From: Arundinibacter roseus | Lineage (GTDB): Bacteria > Bacteroidota > Bacteroidia > Cytophagales > Spirosomataceae | DNA length: 64,000 nucleotides | Reading direction: 5' to 3' | Assembly (NCBI RefSeq): GCF_004348825.1 | Contig: NZ_SMJU01000004.1 | Location: forward strand, 362,555-426,554 | Shown: one piece after another, positions 7,813 to 17,307 of the stretch | How the letters are laid out: each line of letters opens with the position of its first letter | Numbering within the stretch: the first letter of the stretch is position 1 | The notes under the pieces: model-generated | Databases searched by the model: none | What the model saw: the letters and a program-made list of their open reading frames with translations, nothing else | Told to the model about the DNA's origin: nothing | Made by a program: the position numbers and the translations under genes

Positions 7813-10071
7813 TCAAAAAACCGGACACTTGGTTCCTCTTCGATTGCCCCGGCGTTTCAATCGTACTTTTTGTGATTTGTAGGGTTGTTTTTTCGTCTTT
7901 ACTACCGGGGTTTTCTTTTCAGAATACGGAAGAAGTTTAAAATCATATTCCGGAATAAAATAGTCTTCGTTGAACTCTGCGACAGGAAGTGGCAGGTAGT
8001 GGCGACCCGGAAAATGAAGCGTATCGTATTCATAATCATACAAATAAATTGTCACAAAACCATCCCGGCTATATTTGATTCCGATGTCGGAAAACGGACC
8101 ATCATCTCCGGCAGACGCTACGGCACGAGCCAGTTCTTTTTGTTTTCCTTTGACCAGCAGGTTCATGTTGAACTGAAAAACATGATGTGCTGAATCAAGC
8201 TGTAAAGCCACTCCCAGATAATATTTGGCATCTTTCAATTGTTCTTGTCCGGCGTACAGAACAGCCGTATTGTTCAGCGCGCTTTTGTCCTGATAGGTCT
8301 GATAACTAAGTTTTGCTTCATCGTATTTTTCCCAATACCGATATACATTTCCCTGATTTACGTTATAAAATTTACGCAAAGGAGCCGATTGCATGGCATT
8401 GGAAAAATCAGAAAAAGCACGTTCGTAACTTGCGTCTGCTTCGGGCAATTGACGCTTTTGTTCAGAACGGTTGCCATGATACGCATTTACAATTCCCCGG
8501 TTATTGAGCAAATAAGGAATCGTTGGATTGGCCGCAACGAGACTATCAAAACGTGCCAGCGACTGATCCAATTGATCATTTTCCAGCAACACAATTCCCC
8601 AGCCATTTTGGGCTTTTATGTTTTCAGGATTGAGTGCAATTGCCTTTTGAAAAACCTGATATCCTTTTTTAAACATATCAAAATGAAGCAATAAGTTTCC
8701 ATAATTACTCCACATTTGATCGTAGTTTTTCTCATAATTCAACGCCCGACTCAGATACTGTCCGGCCTGTGAGTAATTTTTTTGATCAATCAACACACCG
8801 CTTATTCCACCCATTGCCTCATAGCGCGCACCATCAAGCCGTAGGGCGGTTTCAAAATCGACCATCGCCTCTCCTGCCTTTCGGGTATAGTAGCGGGCAA
8901 AACCGCGACATACATACAAATCAGCGAGTTGAGGATTAGAATCATCGAAAAGTGATTCAGCTTTGGAAAAATCTGTTAGCGATTGCTCATAATTTTTCTT
9001 GCCAAAATGCGCCACACCGCGACCCAAATAAGCCGAGAGATAGGAACTATCCGCCTGAATTATCCGATCATAAATCGATAGTGCTTCGGCATATTTATGC
9101 TTTGTGACCAACACATTTGCCTGACCACACAACGCTACCGGACTATCCCGCATCATCGTTGCTGCCAGACGATAGTATTTTTGTGCTTCTTCAAATCTGC
9201 TCAGGGCATAGTAGGTATGTGCCAAACCCAGAAATGCTTCCTTTCTGAATTGTCGGTCTTCTGCTTCCAGGTAAGCCTCAAAAACTGCCCTTGCCTCCTG
9301 ATATCGCCGAACTTCCAATAAGGCGTTTGCGTATCGAATTTGAGCTTTTGGATGACGTTTGGCTACTTTTTCAAAATCAGAAACGGCACGTTTGGGTTGT
9401 TTAAAATGCATGAGTACATCCCCGCGCAACAAGCGATAGGCAATGCCATTATCCTCTTGCCTAATAGCTACGTTCAGATTGTCTACTGCTTCCTGATCCT
9501 GCTGATTTAGTTTATAGAGCAAACCAAGATTATAATTCCATTTGCCCTTCGTGTTTCCAACGGCTTTGGTTTGCGCAAAGGAAAGACCATTTGTTACCTC
9601 CCCTTTTTGGCCATAAGCCGCAAGTGCATTTACTGCCGACCATTTACTGGCATCTGTGTTGGAAAGTGTGACAATTGCCTGATCAAAATTGCGATTCAGG
9701 AGATGAAGCAAACCTACATAATACGTACTTTGTGGACTAAGCGAATCCACAGAACCGAGCAAACGAAGACTTTTGCCGTAATTTCCAGCCAGTACATTCA
9801 GCGCCGCTTCATTGGTAAGTTTTTGAATGGAATCCGCCGGATTGTAGTAAAGTTTGTGATATTCCTGATACTTCTTTTGCAAATCTGCAAGCGCTCGCTG
9901 ATACTCCGACGTCCGGATCAGAAGTGGATTATTTTCTTCAAACGATTGATTGAATGTTACCAGCAACCGCTCGTATTGATTTTGACACTCCTTAAAATCC
10001 TGCGCCTGAGCAAAGGTTAATTCGCTCAGGCACAGAACAAAAAGAAGAAAACAAACAAACACTTGCTTCAT
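7813..10071 (-). CDS. Secreted TPR-repeat protein
   Basis: A 752-residue protein with signal peptide (MKQVFVCFLLFVLCLSELTF, cleavage after AQA). From about residue 100 to 620 it is an array of tetratricopeptide repeats, with clear units such as LGLAHTYYALSRFEEAQKYY and AYLGRGVAHFGKKNYEQSL. The last 130 residues contain no repeat but a hydrophobic beta-rich region and a basic tail (KSQKVRLKRRGNRRGTK). Such proteins act as periplasmic or surface scaffolds; the partner is unknown. Converges with the TspO-like gene with only 29 nt between them. Confidence 0.88.
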   Translation of the reverse strand: MKQVFVCFLLFVLCLSELTFAQAQDFKECQNQYERLLVTFNQSFEENNPLLIRTSEYQRALADLQKKYQEYHKLYYNPADSIQKLTNEAALNVLAGNYGKSLRLLGSVDSLSPQSTYYVGLLHLLNRNFDQAIVTLSNTDASKWSAVNALAAYGQKGEVTNGLSFAQTKAVGNTKGKWNYNLGLLYKLNQQDQEAVDNLNVAIRQEDNGIAYRLLRGDVLMHFKQPKRAVSDFEKVAKRHPKAQIRYANALLEVRRYQEARAVFEAYLEAEDRQFRKEAFLGLAHTYYALSRFEEAQKYYRLAATMMRDSPVALCGQANVLVTKHKYAEALSIYDRIIQADSSYLSAYLGRGVAHFGKKNYEQSLTDFSKAESLFDDSNPQLADLYVCRGFARYYTRKAGEAMVDFETALRLDGARYEAMGGISGVLIDQKNYSQAGQYLSRALNYEKNYDQMWSNYGNLLLHFDMFKKGYQVFQKAIALNPENIKAQNGWGIVLLENDQLDQSLARFDSLVAANPTIPYLLNNRGIVNAYHGNRSEQKRQLPEADASYERAFSDFSNAMQSAPLRKFYNVNQGNVYRYWEKYDEAKLSYQTYQDKSALNNTAVLYAGQEQLKDAKYYLGVALQLDSAHHVFQFNMNLLVKGKQKELARAVASAGDDGPFSDIGIKYSRDGFVTIYLYDYEYDTLHFPGRHYLPLPVAEFNEDYFIPEYDFKLLPYSEKKTPVVKTKKQPYKSQKVRLKRRGNRRGTKCPVF

Positions 10072-10252
10072 TTCAGGTCTCTAAAATTGTAACAACTCCC
10101 AAACAACGTACTGCCCGTTCTGTAAGACTAGTAACGTCGTGCTGGAAAAACGATTGTTAGTTTACCTGACATCGCTTTAATTTCTAAAATAAGAAAAAAC
10201 AATATACTAACGTTCAATAATTTAGCTATTGGTCAGGGTTAAAACGTACCAA

Positions 10253-12568
10253 TCAGGCTTTAAGTGGAAAAGCCTTTTGCCCCGCAACCAGTTCTTTTTG
10301 GCCGTGAACCACGATTTCTATTCCTGCCGCCGACGGATTGGTAATCAGAACTGAGTCCTGACTAACTGCAACTGTAAGCGTTACACCCCTGAATCCCAAA
10401 CGAAAAGAGTAGGATTCCCACTCCTCAGGAATGTACGGATTCAGGATCAGTAAGCCATCCTGTACACGTTGCCCTGCAAAACCTTTCACAACACTCATCC
10501 AGGTACCGGCCATCGACGTAATATGCAAGCCGTCTTCGGTGTCGTTGTTATAATCGTCCAAATCAAGCCGGGCCGTGCGCAGGTACATTTCGTACGCCTT
10601 TTCCTTTTTACCCAGTCCGGCTGCTAAAATTGCATGAACACAGGGTGAAAGAGATGATTCGTGAACGGTCATTGGTTCATAAAAATCAAAATTTCTTCTA
10701 ATTTCTTCTTCACTAAAATCCTCTTCAAAAAAATAAAGTCCTTGCAAAACGTCGGCCTGTTTGATAAAGCAAGAGCGCAGAATCCGATCCCACGACCATT
10801 TTTGATTAATCGGACGGTGGCTTGTTATTTGATCCACCGTCAACAATTCTTTATCCAGAAATCCCTCCTGCTGCAAATACACCTGTCTTTCGGAATCATA
10901 CGGGAAATGCAGATTATCGATAATATGCTGCCATTGAGCTGTCTCTGAGGCAAAATCGAATGCAACTTTACTCGAAATATCCTCGATTTTTCCTTGATTC
11001 CGCACATACTCCAACGCTTCCAGCGTATAGCGCAAGGTCCATGCCGCAATGTAGTTGGTGTACCAGTTATTATTTACATTATTCTCGTACTCATTCGGCC
11101 CTGTCACACCCAGCATGACGTACTGATTTTTTTGAACCGACCAATTGACCCGTTGCTTCCAGAAGCGCGAAATGCCGATCAGAACTTCCAGCCCGTATTC
11201 CGTCAGATAGTCTTTATCGCCAGTATAGCGTACGTAATCATAAATGGCATAAGCAATTGCGCCATTTCGGTGAATTTCTTCAAAGGTAATTTCCCACTCA
11301 TTATGACATTCTTCGCCAGTCATTGTTACCATCGGAAACAGCGCCGCCCCCATGTCAAACCCGAGTTTTGTGGCGTTCTCTATGGCTTTTCCAAGTTGTT
11401 TGTATCTATAAATCAATAAATTACGTGCAACTTGTTGTTCGGAGGTAGACAAATAAAACGGAATGCAATAGGCTTCTGTATCCCAATAGGTACCACCACC
11501 GTATTTTTCTCCGGTAAATCCTTTGGGGCCGATGTTCAATCGTTCATCTTTGCCGGTATAGGTTTGTTGCAAATGGAAAATCGTAAATCGGATTCCCTGT
11601 TGTGCTGCAACGTCACCTTTAATCTGAATGTCGTTTTGCTCCCATTTAGCTGCCCAGGCTGCTACGTGTTCTTCCAGTAACTGCTCAAATCCCTTTTCTG
11701 CCAATCGATTCAGGTACACTTTTGTATCAGGAATCAAATTTTCAGAAGTATGATTCATTGAAGACAAATTGACTGCGTATTTAAAAAGCGTCAATTCCTC
11801 ATTTTGAATCAGTTGTACAGGTACTTTTCCGGCTACGTATTTTTCATCGCGTACAGGAAGCGACTGAAAATCAAGAATTTGTCCATTTTTTTTCAAGTCA
11901 AACCTCATCCCTGTCGCTACCTGATATTGCTCTACTCCGTATGGATTTGGCTTGGTTTCCATCACCAAAATACCTTCGGCAAATGAGGTTTCTTTCTTGA
12001 TTTCGTTCCAAAAGGTTTCATTGTAATTTGAATCGCGGTTTTGGATATTTCCATCCAAAAAGGGCGTCAGGGTAATCGTCCCATCAAAATTTAGGGGAGT
12101 TATCGAATAAGAAATAGCTCCGGATTCGTCCTCCACCATATGACAAAACCGCCGGGTTCTGATTTTGAGCTGCTTACCTTCGGGCGTTGTCAGCGTACAT
12201 TCTCGCTCCAGAACTCCTCTCTGCATATCAAGTACCCGCTGAAAATGTTCATAGGTACAAGTATTCAAATCCAGGATTTCACCGTCAATTTCAACCTCAA
12301 TTCCGGTCCAGTTGCAGGCATTTAAAACTTTGGCAAAATAATTTGGGTACCCGTTTTTCCACCAGCCAACGCGGGTTTTGTCCGGGAAGAACACCCCGGC
12401 TACGTAGTTCCCCAGGAGTGTTTTACCTGAAAATCGTTCTTCAAAATTTCCACGCTGTCCCATCCGGCCATTGCCAAGGCTCATGAGGCTTTCGGTAATT
12501 TCGTTAAATTCTTTGTGAAAACCGTCTTCTACAATTTTCCACGCATCACGTGTAATATAATTTTTCAT
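10253..12568 (-). CDS. Maltose phosphorylase (GH65)
   Basis: A 771-residue glycoside hydrolase family 65 enzyme without signal peptide, so cytosolic. The N-terminal beta-sandwich starts with EFNEITESLMSLGNGRMGQRG; the (alpha/alpha)6 barrel has GTYWDTEAYCIPF and the general-acid Glu in VTGPNEYENNVNNNWYTN, the form I associate with maltose phosphorylases; the phosphate-site segment is near TSMAGTWMSVVKGFAG. It would convert maltose and phosphate to beta-glucose-1-phosphate and glucose. A beta-phosphoglucomutase gene directly upstream in the same operon fits exactly. Trehalose or kojibiose phosphorylase are less likely alternatives. Confidence 0.87.
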   Translation of the reverse strand: MKNYITRDAWKIVEDGFHKEFNEITESLMSLGNGRMGQRGNFEERFSGKTLLGNYVAGVFFPDKTRVGWWKNGYPNYFAKVLNACNWTGIEVEIDGEILDLNTCTYEHFQRVLDMQRGVLERECTLTTPEGKQLKIRTRRFCHMVEDESGAISYSITPLNFDGTITLTPFLDGNIQNRDSNYNETFWNEIKKETSFAEGILVMETKPNPYGVEQYQVATGMRFDLKKNGQILDFQSLPVRDEKYVAGKVPVQLIQNEELTLFKYAVNLSSMNHTSENLIPDTKVYLNRLAEKGFEQLLEEHVAAWAAKWEQNDIQIKGDVAAQQGIRFTIFHLQQTYTGKDERLNIGPKGFTGEKYGGGTYWDTEAYCIPFYLSTSEQQVARNLLIYRYKQLGKAIENATKLGFDMGAALFPMVTMTGEECHNEWEITFEEIHRNGAIAYAIYDYVRYTGDKDYLTEYGLEVLIGISRFWKQRVNWSVQKNQYVMLGVTGPNEYENNVNNNWYTNYIAAWTLRYTLEALEYVRNQGKIEDISSKVAFDFASETAQWQHIIDNLHFPYDSERQVYLQQEGFLDKELLTVDQITSHRPINQKWSWDRILRSCFIKQADVLQGLYFFEEDFSEEEIRRNFDFYEPMTVHESSLSPCVHAILAAGLGKKEKAYEMYLRTARLDLDDYNNDTEDGLHITSMAGTWMSVVKGFAGQRVQDGLLILNPYIPEEWESYSFRLGFRGVTLTVAVSQDSVLITNPSAAGIEIVVHGQKELVAGQKAFPLKA

Positions 12569-12603
12569 AGGTAATAAATGTATTTAGGAGGATTAAATCC
12601 AAA

Positions 12604-13266
12604 TCAAGCTGCAAAGAATAGTTGCTGTATCACCTTCAAATCCAACGATTTGAAGGTAGATATAACAAAATCGGCCTCAGTCAAAATCGTAGGATCGCCC
12701 ACGCCGATCGCTTTCATGCCGCCTGCTTTGGCAGCCTGCACTCCAGCTACTGCATCTTCAAAAACAACGCATTCTTCGGGCAGAACATCCAGGTCTTCGG
12801 CACCCATCAAAAATATTTCGGGGTCAGGTTTTCCTTTTGTGATCCGGTTGCCATCCACAATTATTTCAAGGTAATCGAGCATTTCGATGCGTTTCAGGAT
12901 CGTTTCAGCATTTTTACTCGCAGAACCAAGGCCCATTTTTATACCTGCGGAGCGCAATGAGTCCATAAATTCCCGAACACCGGGCAACACATCATCAGGT
13001 GTCATTTGCTGGCAAAGTTCCAGATACCGAAAATTTTTAACTGTCGCCAGCTGCACTTTGGTTTCCAGGTCAAGCTCCACATTTCCAATCGCGAGAATAA
13101 TATCCAGCGATTCCATGCGACTGATTCCTTTCAGCAGTTCATTTTGAGCGTGTGTCAGGTCAAAACCCAAACTTTGGGCCGTTTCGCGCCAGGCGATATA
13201 GTGGTACTGTGCGGTGTCAACAATAACTCCGTCCAGATCAAATAGACATGCTTTTAATGAGGGCAT
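12604..13266 (-). CDS. pgmB: Beta-phosphoglucomutase
   Basis: A 220-residue HAD-superfamily protein. It has the nucleophile motif FDLDGVIVDT (Asp10, acid/base Asp12), the cap helix with the family's substrate Arg/Lys region ELLKGISRMESL, the Ser/Lys motif MGLGSASKNAETIL, and the Mg-binding VVFEDAVAGVQAAKAGG. These together mark beta-phosphoglucomutase rather than a generic HAD phosphatase. It interconverts beta-glucose-1-phosphate and glucose-6-phosphate in the cytosol. It lies 35 nt before the maltose phosphorylase gene, whose product it would consume. Confidence 0.92.
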   Translation of the reverse strand: MPSLKACLFDLDGVIVDTAQYHYIAWRETAQSLGFDLTHAQNELLKGISRMESLDIILAIGNVELDLETKVQLATVKNFRYLELCQQMTPDDVLPGVREFMDSLRSAGIKMGLGSASKNAETILKRIEMLDYLEIIVDGNRITKGKPDPEIFLMGAEDLDVLPEECVVFEDAVAGVQAAKAGGMKAIGVGDPTILTEADFVISTFKSLDLKVIQQLFFAA

Positions 13267-13368
13267 TTGTGGTTTGGTTTGGTAAATAGTTTACTTATAT
13301 ACAAGTGAAAAGTATCATGCTGACGCAAGGTCAGGAAAAAATATTCTTCAATTTTTTGTAAATAAAAG

Positions 13369-13412
13369 AAAAAAGGGACGAACCGTCAGGTGAACCCGCC
13401 CGGCTTATCCCT
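13369..13412 (-). terminator. Possible terminator after the SusA-like gene
   Basis: On the minus strand AAAGGGA and TCCCTTT flank a GC-rich imperfect hairpin and run into a T-rich tract. It lies between the SusA-like gene and pgmB, so it may attenuate rather than end the operon. Pairing of the inner part is weak. Confidence 0.45.
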
Positions 13413-13453
13413 TTAATTCAATAAAAAATACATAAAGTACCGTAATGTTTCTT

Positions 13454-15379
13454 CTATTTCATCAATTCCAGCACAACTGCTGATTGTGGTGGAAGTGAAA
13501 GTTTCTGAATGGAAGTTAAAGTATCGTCGGTCAGGATATTCTTTGCCGAAGCAAAACCGGCCATACGTTCCTGAAAGCGTTCCGTAGTAATTTCAATTTC
13601 CGACTCGTTAGAATTGATACACACCATCACTGTTTTGTGATTGTCGTACCGAAAGTATACATAAACACCATCAACTGGCAAAAACTGCATCAACTGACCG
13701 CTATGCAGGGCAGAAGTGTTTTTACGGTAGTTGGCCAACGTTTTGACAAAAGTAAAAGCTTCATTTTCTGCGGCAGTGCGTCCTTTGGCTATAAATTTAT
13801 TTTCAGAATCACCCGGAAATCCACCGGGAAAATCACGGCGTACTTCGGCATCTGACGGATTCTTAAAATTTTTCATCAGAATCTCGGTACCATAGTACAA
13901 CTGCGGAATTCCGCGGGTTGTCAGTAAAAACGTCAGACCCATTTTGTATTTGGCAAAGTTCTCGCCAATGACGGAGAAGTAGCGATCCATGTCATGATTA
14001 TCCAGAAATGTTACAAGTTTGGAAGCATCTTTATACAAATAATCCTGTCCTAAAACCTGATAAATTCGCTGAATCCCCTCGTTCCAGCCCGGTTTCTGAT
14101 TTAATGCGTCGTTGATTGCAAATTGTAACTGAAAATCACAGGAACCGGGCAAATTACTTTTGAAAGGAACGTTCAGATTATTCTGCTGAAAATAAGACTG
14201 ATTTGCGATGCTGTTCACCCAGTTTTCTCCAAAAATATGGAGCTTTGGAAATTCTTCCAGCAAAGCGGCGTTGCAACGATTCATAAATTCCAGATCGTTG
14301 TACATATAGGTATCAATGCGCCAGGCATCAATTCCAAAATACTCCACCGTCCAAAGCGCGTGCTGAATCAGATAATTGGCCACAAACGGATTGGTCTGAT
14401 TGAGATCTGGAAGGAACGGCACAAACCAGCCATCAGAAGTAACTTTTTTATCTATGTTAGAAGCATAAGGATCTACCAGCGGCTGATCTTTGTAGGACGT
14501 ATTGGTGTAAGTAGGCCACTGATGCAGCCAATCTGCTGAGGGTAAATCCTTTACCAGCCAATGATTGATGCCAACGTGGTTATATACCGCATCCTGAATG
14601 ATTTTAAGACCATTGGCATGCGCCACTTCTACCAGTTTTTTATAGGCAGCATTGCCACCTAGACGCTTGTCTACCTGATAATGATCGGTGAAGCCGTAGC
14701 CATGATACGCACTTCGTTTGGCTCCTCCTTCATCAGTCAAAGGTTGGTTGTTTTCCAGCACCGGATTGAGCCAAAGAGCCGTAACGCCGAGTTCTTTAAA
14801 ATAATCCAGGTGGTTGATAATTCCCTGTAAATCACCTCCATGCCGAAGAAACGGATCTTTACGATCGGCCTGTGTATCTGCCATGTCCTTGAAGGTGTCG
14901 TTCGTAGGATCTCCGTTCGAGAAACGATCCGGCAAAAGCAGATAGATAAAATCAGCCGAGGTAACCCCCTGCCCTTTTGTGTAGGTAGCTCTTGGTTTGA
15001 GTTCGTAGGTTAGGGTTCGGGTAGCTAGTGTCTTTACAGGTTTCCGTTTTCCTTTTTGCGAAATTATCTCCTTCGAAAGCTCAATAGAGAAATTTCCGGC
15101 TCTACAATCGGGAGAAATAGTCAGATCGACAAATAGATAGTTAGGATTTTCAACCTGATTCACTTTATCAACATGCACTCCCGGATAATCAATTTTTACC
15201 TGAGCTCCTGCTATATTTTCTCCATGAATAAGTAGCTGCAATCGCGGATCTTTCATACCAATCCACCAGTTGAGGGGCTCCACCCGGTCTATGGATATCG
15301 TTTGACCAAAGACAGAATTTATGTCACCACAAATCACACTCAAAAAGATGAGTATTTTAAAAATAAAGGTTTTGTTCAT
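13454..15379 (-). CDS. SusA-like periplasmic alpha-amylase / neopullulanase (GH13)
   Basis: A 641-residue secreted GH13 enzyme. Signal peptide to about residue 25 (VFGQ), an N-terminal cyclomaltodextrinase-type beta domain (VEPLNWWIGMKDPRLQLLIHG), then the TIM barrel with the conserved regions VYNHVG, GIDAWRIDTYMY (nucleophile Asp), IFGENW (acid Glu) and FLDNHDMDR (transition-state Asp), and a C-terminal beta domain. This matches the neopullulanase/cyclomaltodextrinase SusA group that cleaves maltodextrins in the Bacteroidota periplasm. It heads the minus-strand operon with pgmB and maltose phosphorylase and is divergent from the GH13 lipoprotein gene. Confidence 0.9.
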   Translation of the reverse strand: MNKTFIFKILIFLSVICGDINSVFGQTISIDRVEPLNWWIGMKDPRLQLLIHGENIAGAQVKIDYPGVHVDKVNQVENPNYLFVDLTISPDCRAGNFSIELSKEIISQKGKRKPVKTLATRTLTYELKPRATYTKGQGVTSADFIYLLLPDRFSNGDPTNDTFKDMADTQADRKDPFLRHGGDLQGIINHLDYFKELGVTALWLNPVLENNQPLTDEGGAKRSAYHGYGFTDHYQVDKRLGGNAAYKKLVEVAHANGLKIIQDAVYNHVGINHWLVKDLPSADWLHQWPTYTNTSYKDQPLVDPYASNIDKKVTSDGWFVPFLPDLNQTNPFVANYLIQHALWTVEYFGIDAWRIDTYMYNDLEFMNRCNAALLEEFPKLHIFGENWVNSIANQSYFQQNNLNVPFKSNLPGSCDFQLQFAINDALNQKPGWNEGIQRIYQVLGQDYLYKDASKLVTFLDNHDMDRYFSVIGENFAKYKMGLTFLLTTRGIPQLYYGTEILMKNFKNPSDAEVRRDFPGGFPGDSENKFIAKGRTAAENEAFTFVKTLANYRKNTSALHSGQLMQFLPVDGVYVYFRYDNHKTVMVCINSNESEIEITTERFQERMAGFASAKNILTDDTLTSIQKLSLPPQSAVVLELMK

Positions 15380-15448
15380 ACTAGTTTAAGGATAAGTAAA
15401 GTGCCAAATTAAAGCAAATAGTCTATTTTTTCATAAATAAATCCTTTT

Positions 15449-15456
15449 TACATTTG
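15449..15456 (+). promoter_or_regulatory. Possible Bacteroidota -7 element before the GH13 lipoprotein gene
   Basis: TACATTTG fits the TAnnTTTG consensus of the Bacteroidota primary sigma factor. It sits only 9 nt before the start codon, which would give an almost leaderless transcript, and no clear -33 TTG is visible at the right distance, so confidence is low. It lies in the 85-nt divergent region shared with the SusA-like gene. Confidence 0.3.
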
Positions 15457-15464
15457 ATTTCAGA

Positions 15465-17306
15465 ATGAGTAAAACTATGCTAAATCGGATACTTTTTACG
15501 GTACTTTCATTTTTTATTGCTTTTTTAGGTGCCTGTACTAAAAGGAACGATAAAAAATCTATGGATTCTTTGCAAACAAAACACCACAAACTAGTTGTTT
15601 ATCAGGTCTTTACCCGTCTTTTTGGAAACCAAAATACTACCAATTCTTTTTATGGTTCCCGGGATGAAAACGGCGTGGGAAAATTTAATGACATTACAAC
15701 ACTCGCCCTTAAAGAATTAAAGAAGTTAGGAATTTCTCACGTGTGGTACACCGGAGTAATTGAGCATGCCACGATGGCTGATTACTCTGAATTTGGCATA
15801 CGCCCCGACAATCCCTTGATTGTGAAGGGGAAAGCGGGATCTCCCTACGCCATTAAGGATTATTACGACGTTAACCCAGACCTCGCTGTTAACGTTTCAG
15901 CACGTATGACTGAATTTGAGGCACTAGTCCAGCGCACGCACGACGAGAATCTGAAAGTTCTCATAGATTTTGTACCCAATCACGTTTCGCGCCAATATGC
16001 CTCTGATCAGAAACCACAGGGTGTGCGGGATTTTGGAGAAGGCGACAAAATTTCAGTCGTTTTTGACCAGCAAAATAATTTTTACTACCTGCCCGATCAG
16101 CCCTTTCGCTTACCGGATGGACTGAAACCACCGGTTGCTCCCAAAGAAATGTATGAGGAATTTCCGGCCAAGGCTACCGGAAACGACGTTTTTAATGCCC
16201 AACCCACGATTAATGACTGGTTTGAAACGATTAAACTCAACTACGGCGTGGATTATTTGGGGGGGCATGCCAAGCGCTTTGATCCAATTCCTTCTACATG
16301 GCTCAAAATGCGGGATATTCTGGCTTTTTGGACTAAAAAAGGCGTAGATGGTTTTCGGTGCGACATGGCCGAAATGGTACCCGTTGAGTTTTGGGGATGG
16401 GTTATTCCGGAAATTGAGGCAATAAATCCTGACATTATCTTTATCGCAGAAATTTATAATCCCGAACAGTATCACAACTATATCAAAAACGGTAAGTTCT
16501 CCTATTTATATGATAAAGTTGGCCTGTACGACGCGCTACGCAGACTGATGGAAGGGCACGGATCGGTGGAAGACATTACGCGCGTTTGGCAAAAAGAATC
16601 AGGAGATATTTCGGAACATATGCTGCGTTTTCTTGAAAATCATGACGAACAACGCATTGCTTCCGAATTTTTCGCAAAAGATCCGTTTGTGGCAATCCCC
16701 GCAATGACCCTCAGCGCTACCTTGCATACGGGTCCACTGATGATTTATTTTGGGCAGGAAGTTGGCGTGAATCCTACACAGGCAGAGGGCTTTCAGGGCA
16801 ACGATGGACGCACCACTATTTTTGATTATTGGGGCGTGCCTGAATTTCAGCAATGGGTTAATAAAGGTAAGTTTGATGGCGAAAAACTTGATTCAAAAGC
16901 GAAGGAGCTACGGGAATTTTATCAGGCTTTAAATCATTTTTCCACCAGTCAGGAGGCTATTCACTCTGGAAAATTTTATGATTTACAGTACGCCAATGTA
17001 CACGGTCAAAGCGCCAACTACGATTCAACCCGGGTATATAGCTATTTACGCTATACCGAAAATCAGAAGTTTATTTGTGTGTACAATTTTGATAAAAACC
17101 GGACAATTTCCACAACAATTAAACTACCTGCGCATGCGCTTGTAGATTCCATGCAGTGCGCTTTGGATAAAAGTTATGAAGTATTAGAAGTCTTTCCCGC
17201 AACCGAATTCAAAGCTAAAAGCATTGGCAACGAGCTTGTAAATCAGGGACTTCCCATTACTCTTCCTCCACTATCGGTAAAAATCTTACAACTACGCGAA
17301 AAATAA
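15465..17306 (+). CDS. GH13 alpha-amylase family lipoprotein
   Basis: A 613-residue protein with a lipoprotein signal (FFIAFLGAC, Cys at about residue 24), so anchored in the outer or inner membrane facing outward or periplasm. The catalytic barrel carries FVPNHVS, DGFRCDMAEMV (nucleophile Asp), FIAEIYNPE (acid Glu) and FLENHDEQR (transition-state Asp). A C-terminal beta domain follows. It should hydrolyse alpha-1,4-glucans; exact specificity is not readable. The sugar permease gene begins one nucleotide after its stop, indicating tight coupling. Confidence 0.88.
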   Translation: MSKTMLNRILFTVLSFFIAFLGACTKRNDKKSMDSLQTKHHKLVVYQVFTRLFGNQNTTNSFYGSRDENGVGKFNDITTLALKELKKLGISHVWYTGVIEHATMADYSEFGIRPDNPLIVKGKAGSPYAIKDYYDVNPDLAVNVSARMTEFEALVQRTHDENLKVLIDFVPNHVSRQYASDQKPQGVRDFGEGDKISVVFDQQNNFYYLPDQPFRLPDGLKPPVAPKEMYEEFPAKATGNDVFNAQPTINDWFETIKLNYGVDYLGGHAKRFDPIPSTWLKMRDILAFWTKKGVDGFRCDMAEMVPVEFWGWVIPEIEAINPDIIFIAEIYNPEQYHNYIKNGKFSYLYDKVGLYDALRRLMEGHGSVEDITRVWQKESGDISEHMLRFLENHDEQRIASEFFAKDPFVAIPAMTLSATLHTGPLMIYFGQEVGVNPTQAEGFQGNDGRTTIFDYWGVPEFQQWVNKGKFDGEKLDSKAKELREFYQALNHFSTSQEAIHSGKFYDLQYANVHGQSANYDSTRVYSYLRYTENQKFICVYNFDKNRTISTTIKLPAHALVDSMQCALDKSYEVLEVFPATEFKAKSIGNELVNQGLPITLPPLSVKILQLREK

Positions 17307-17307
17307 T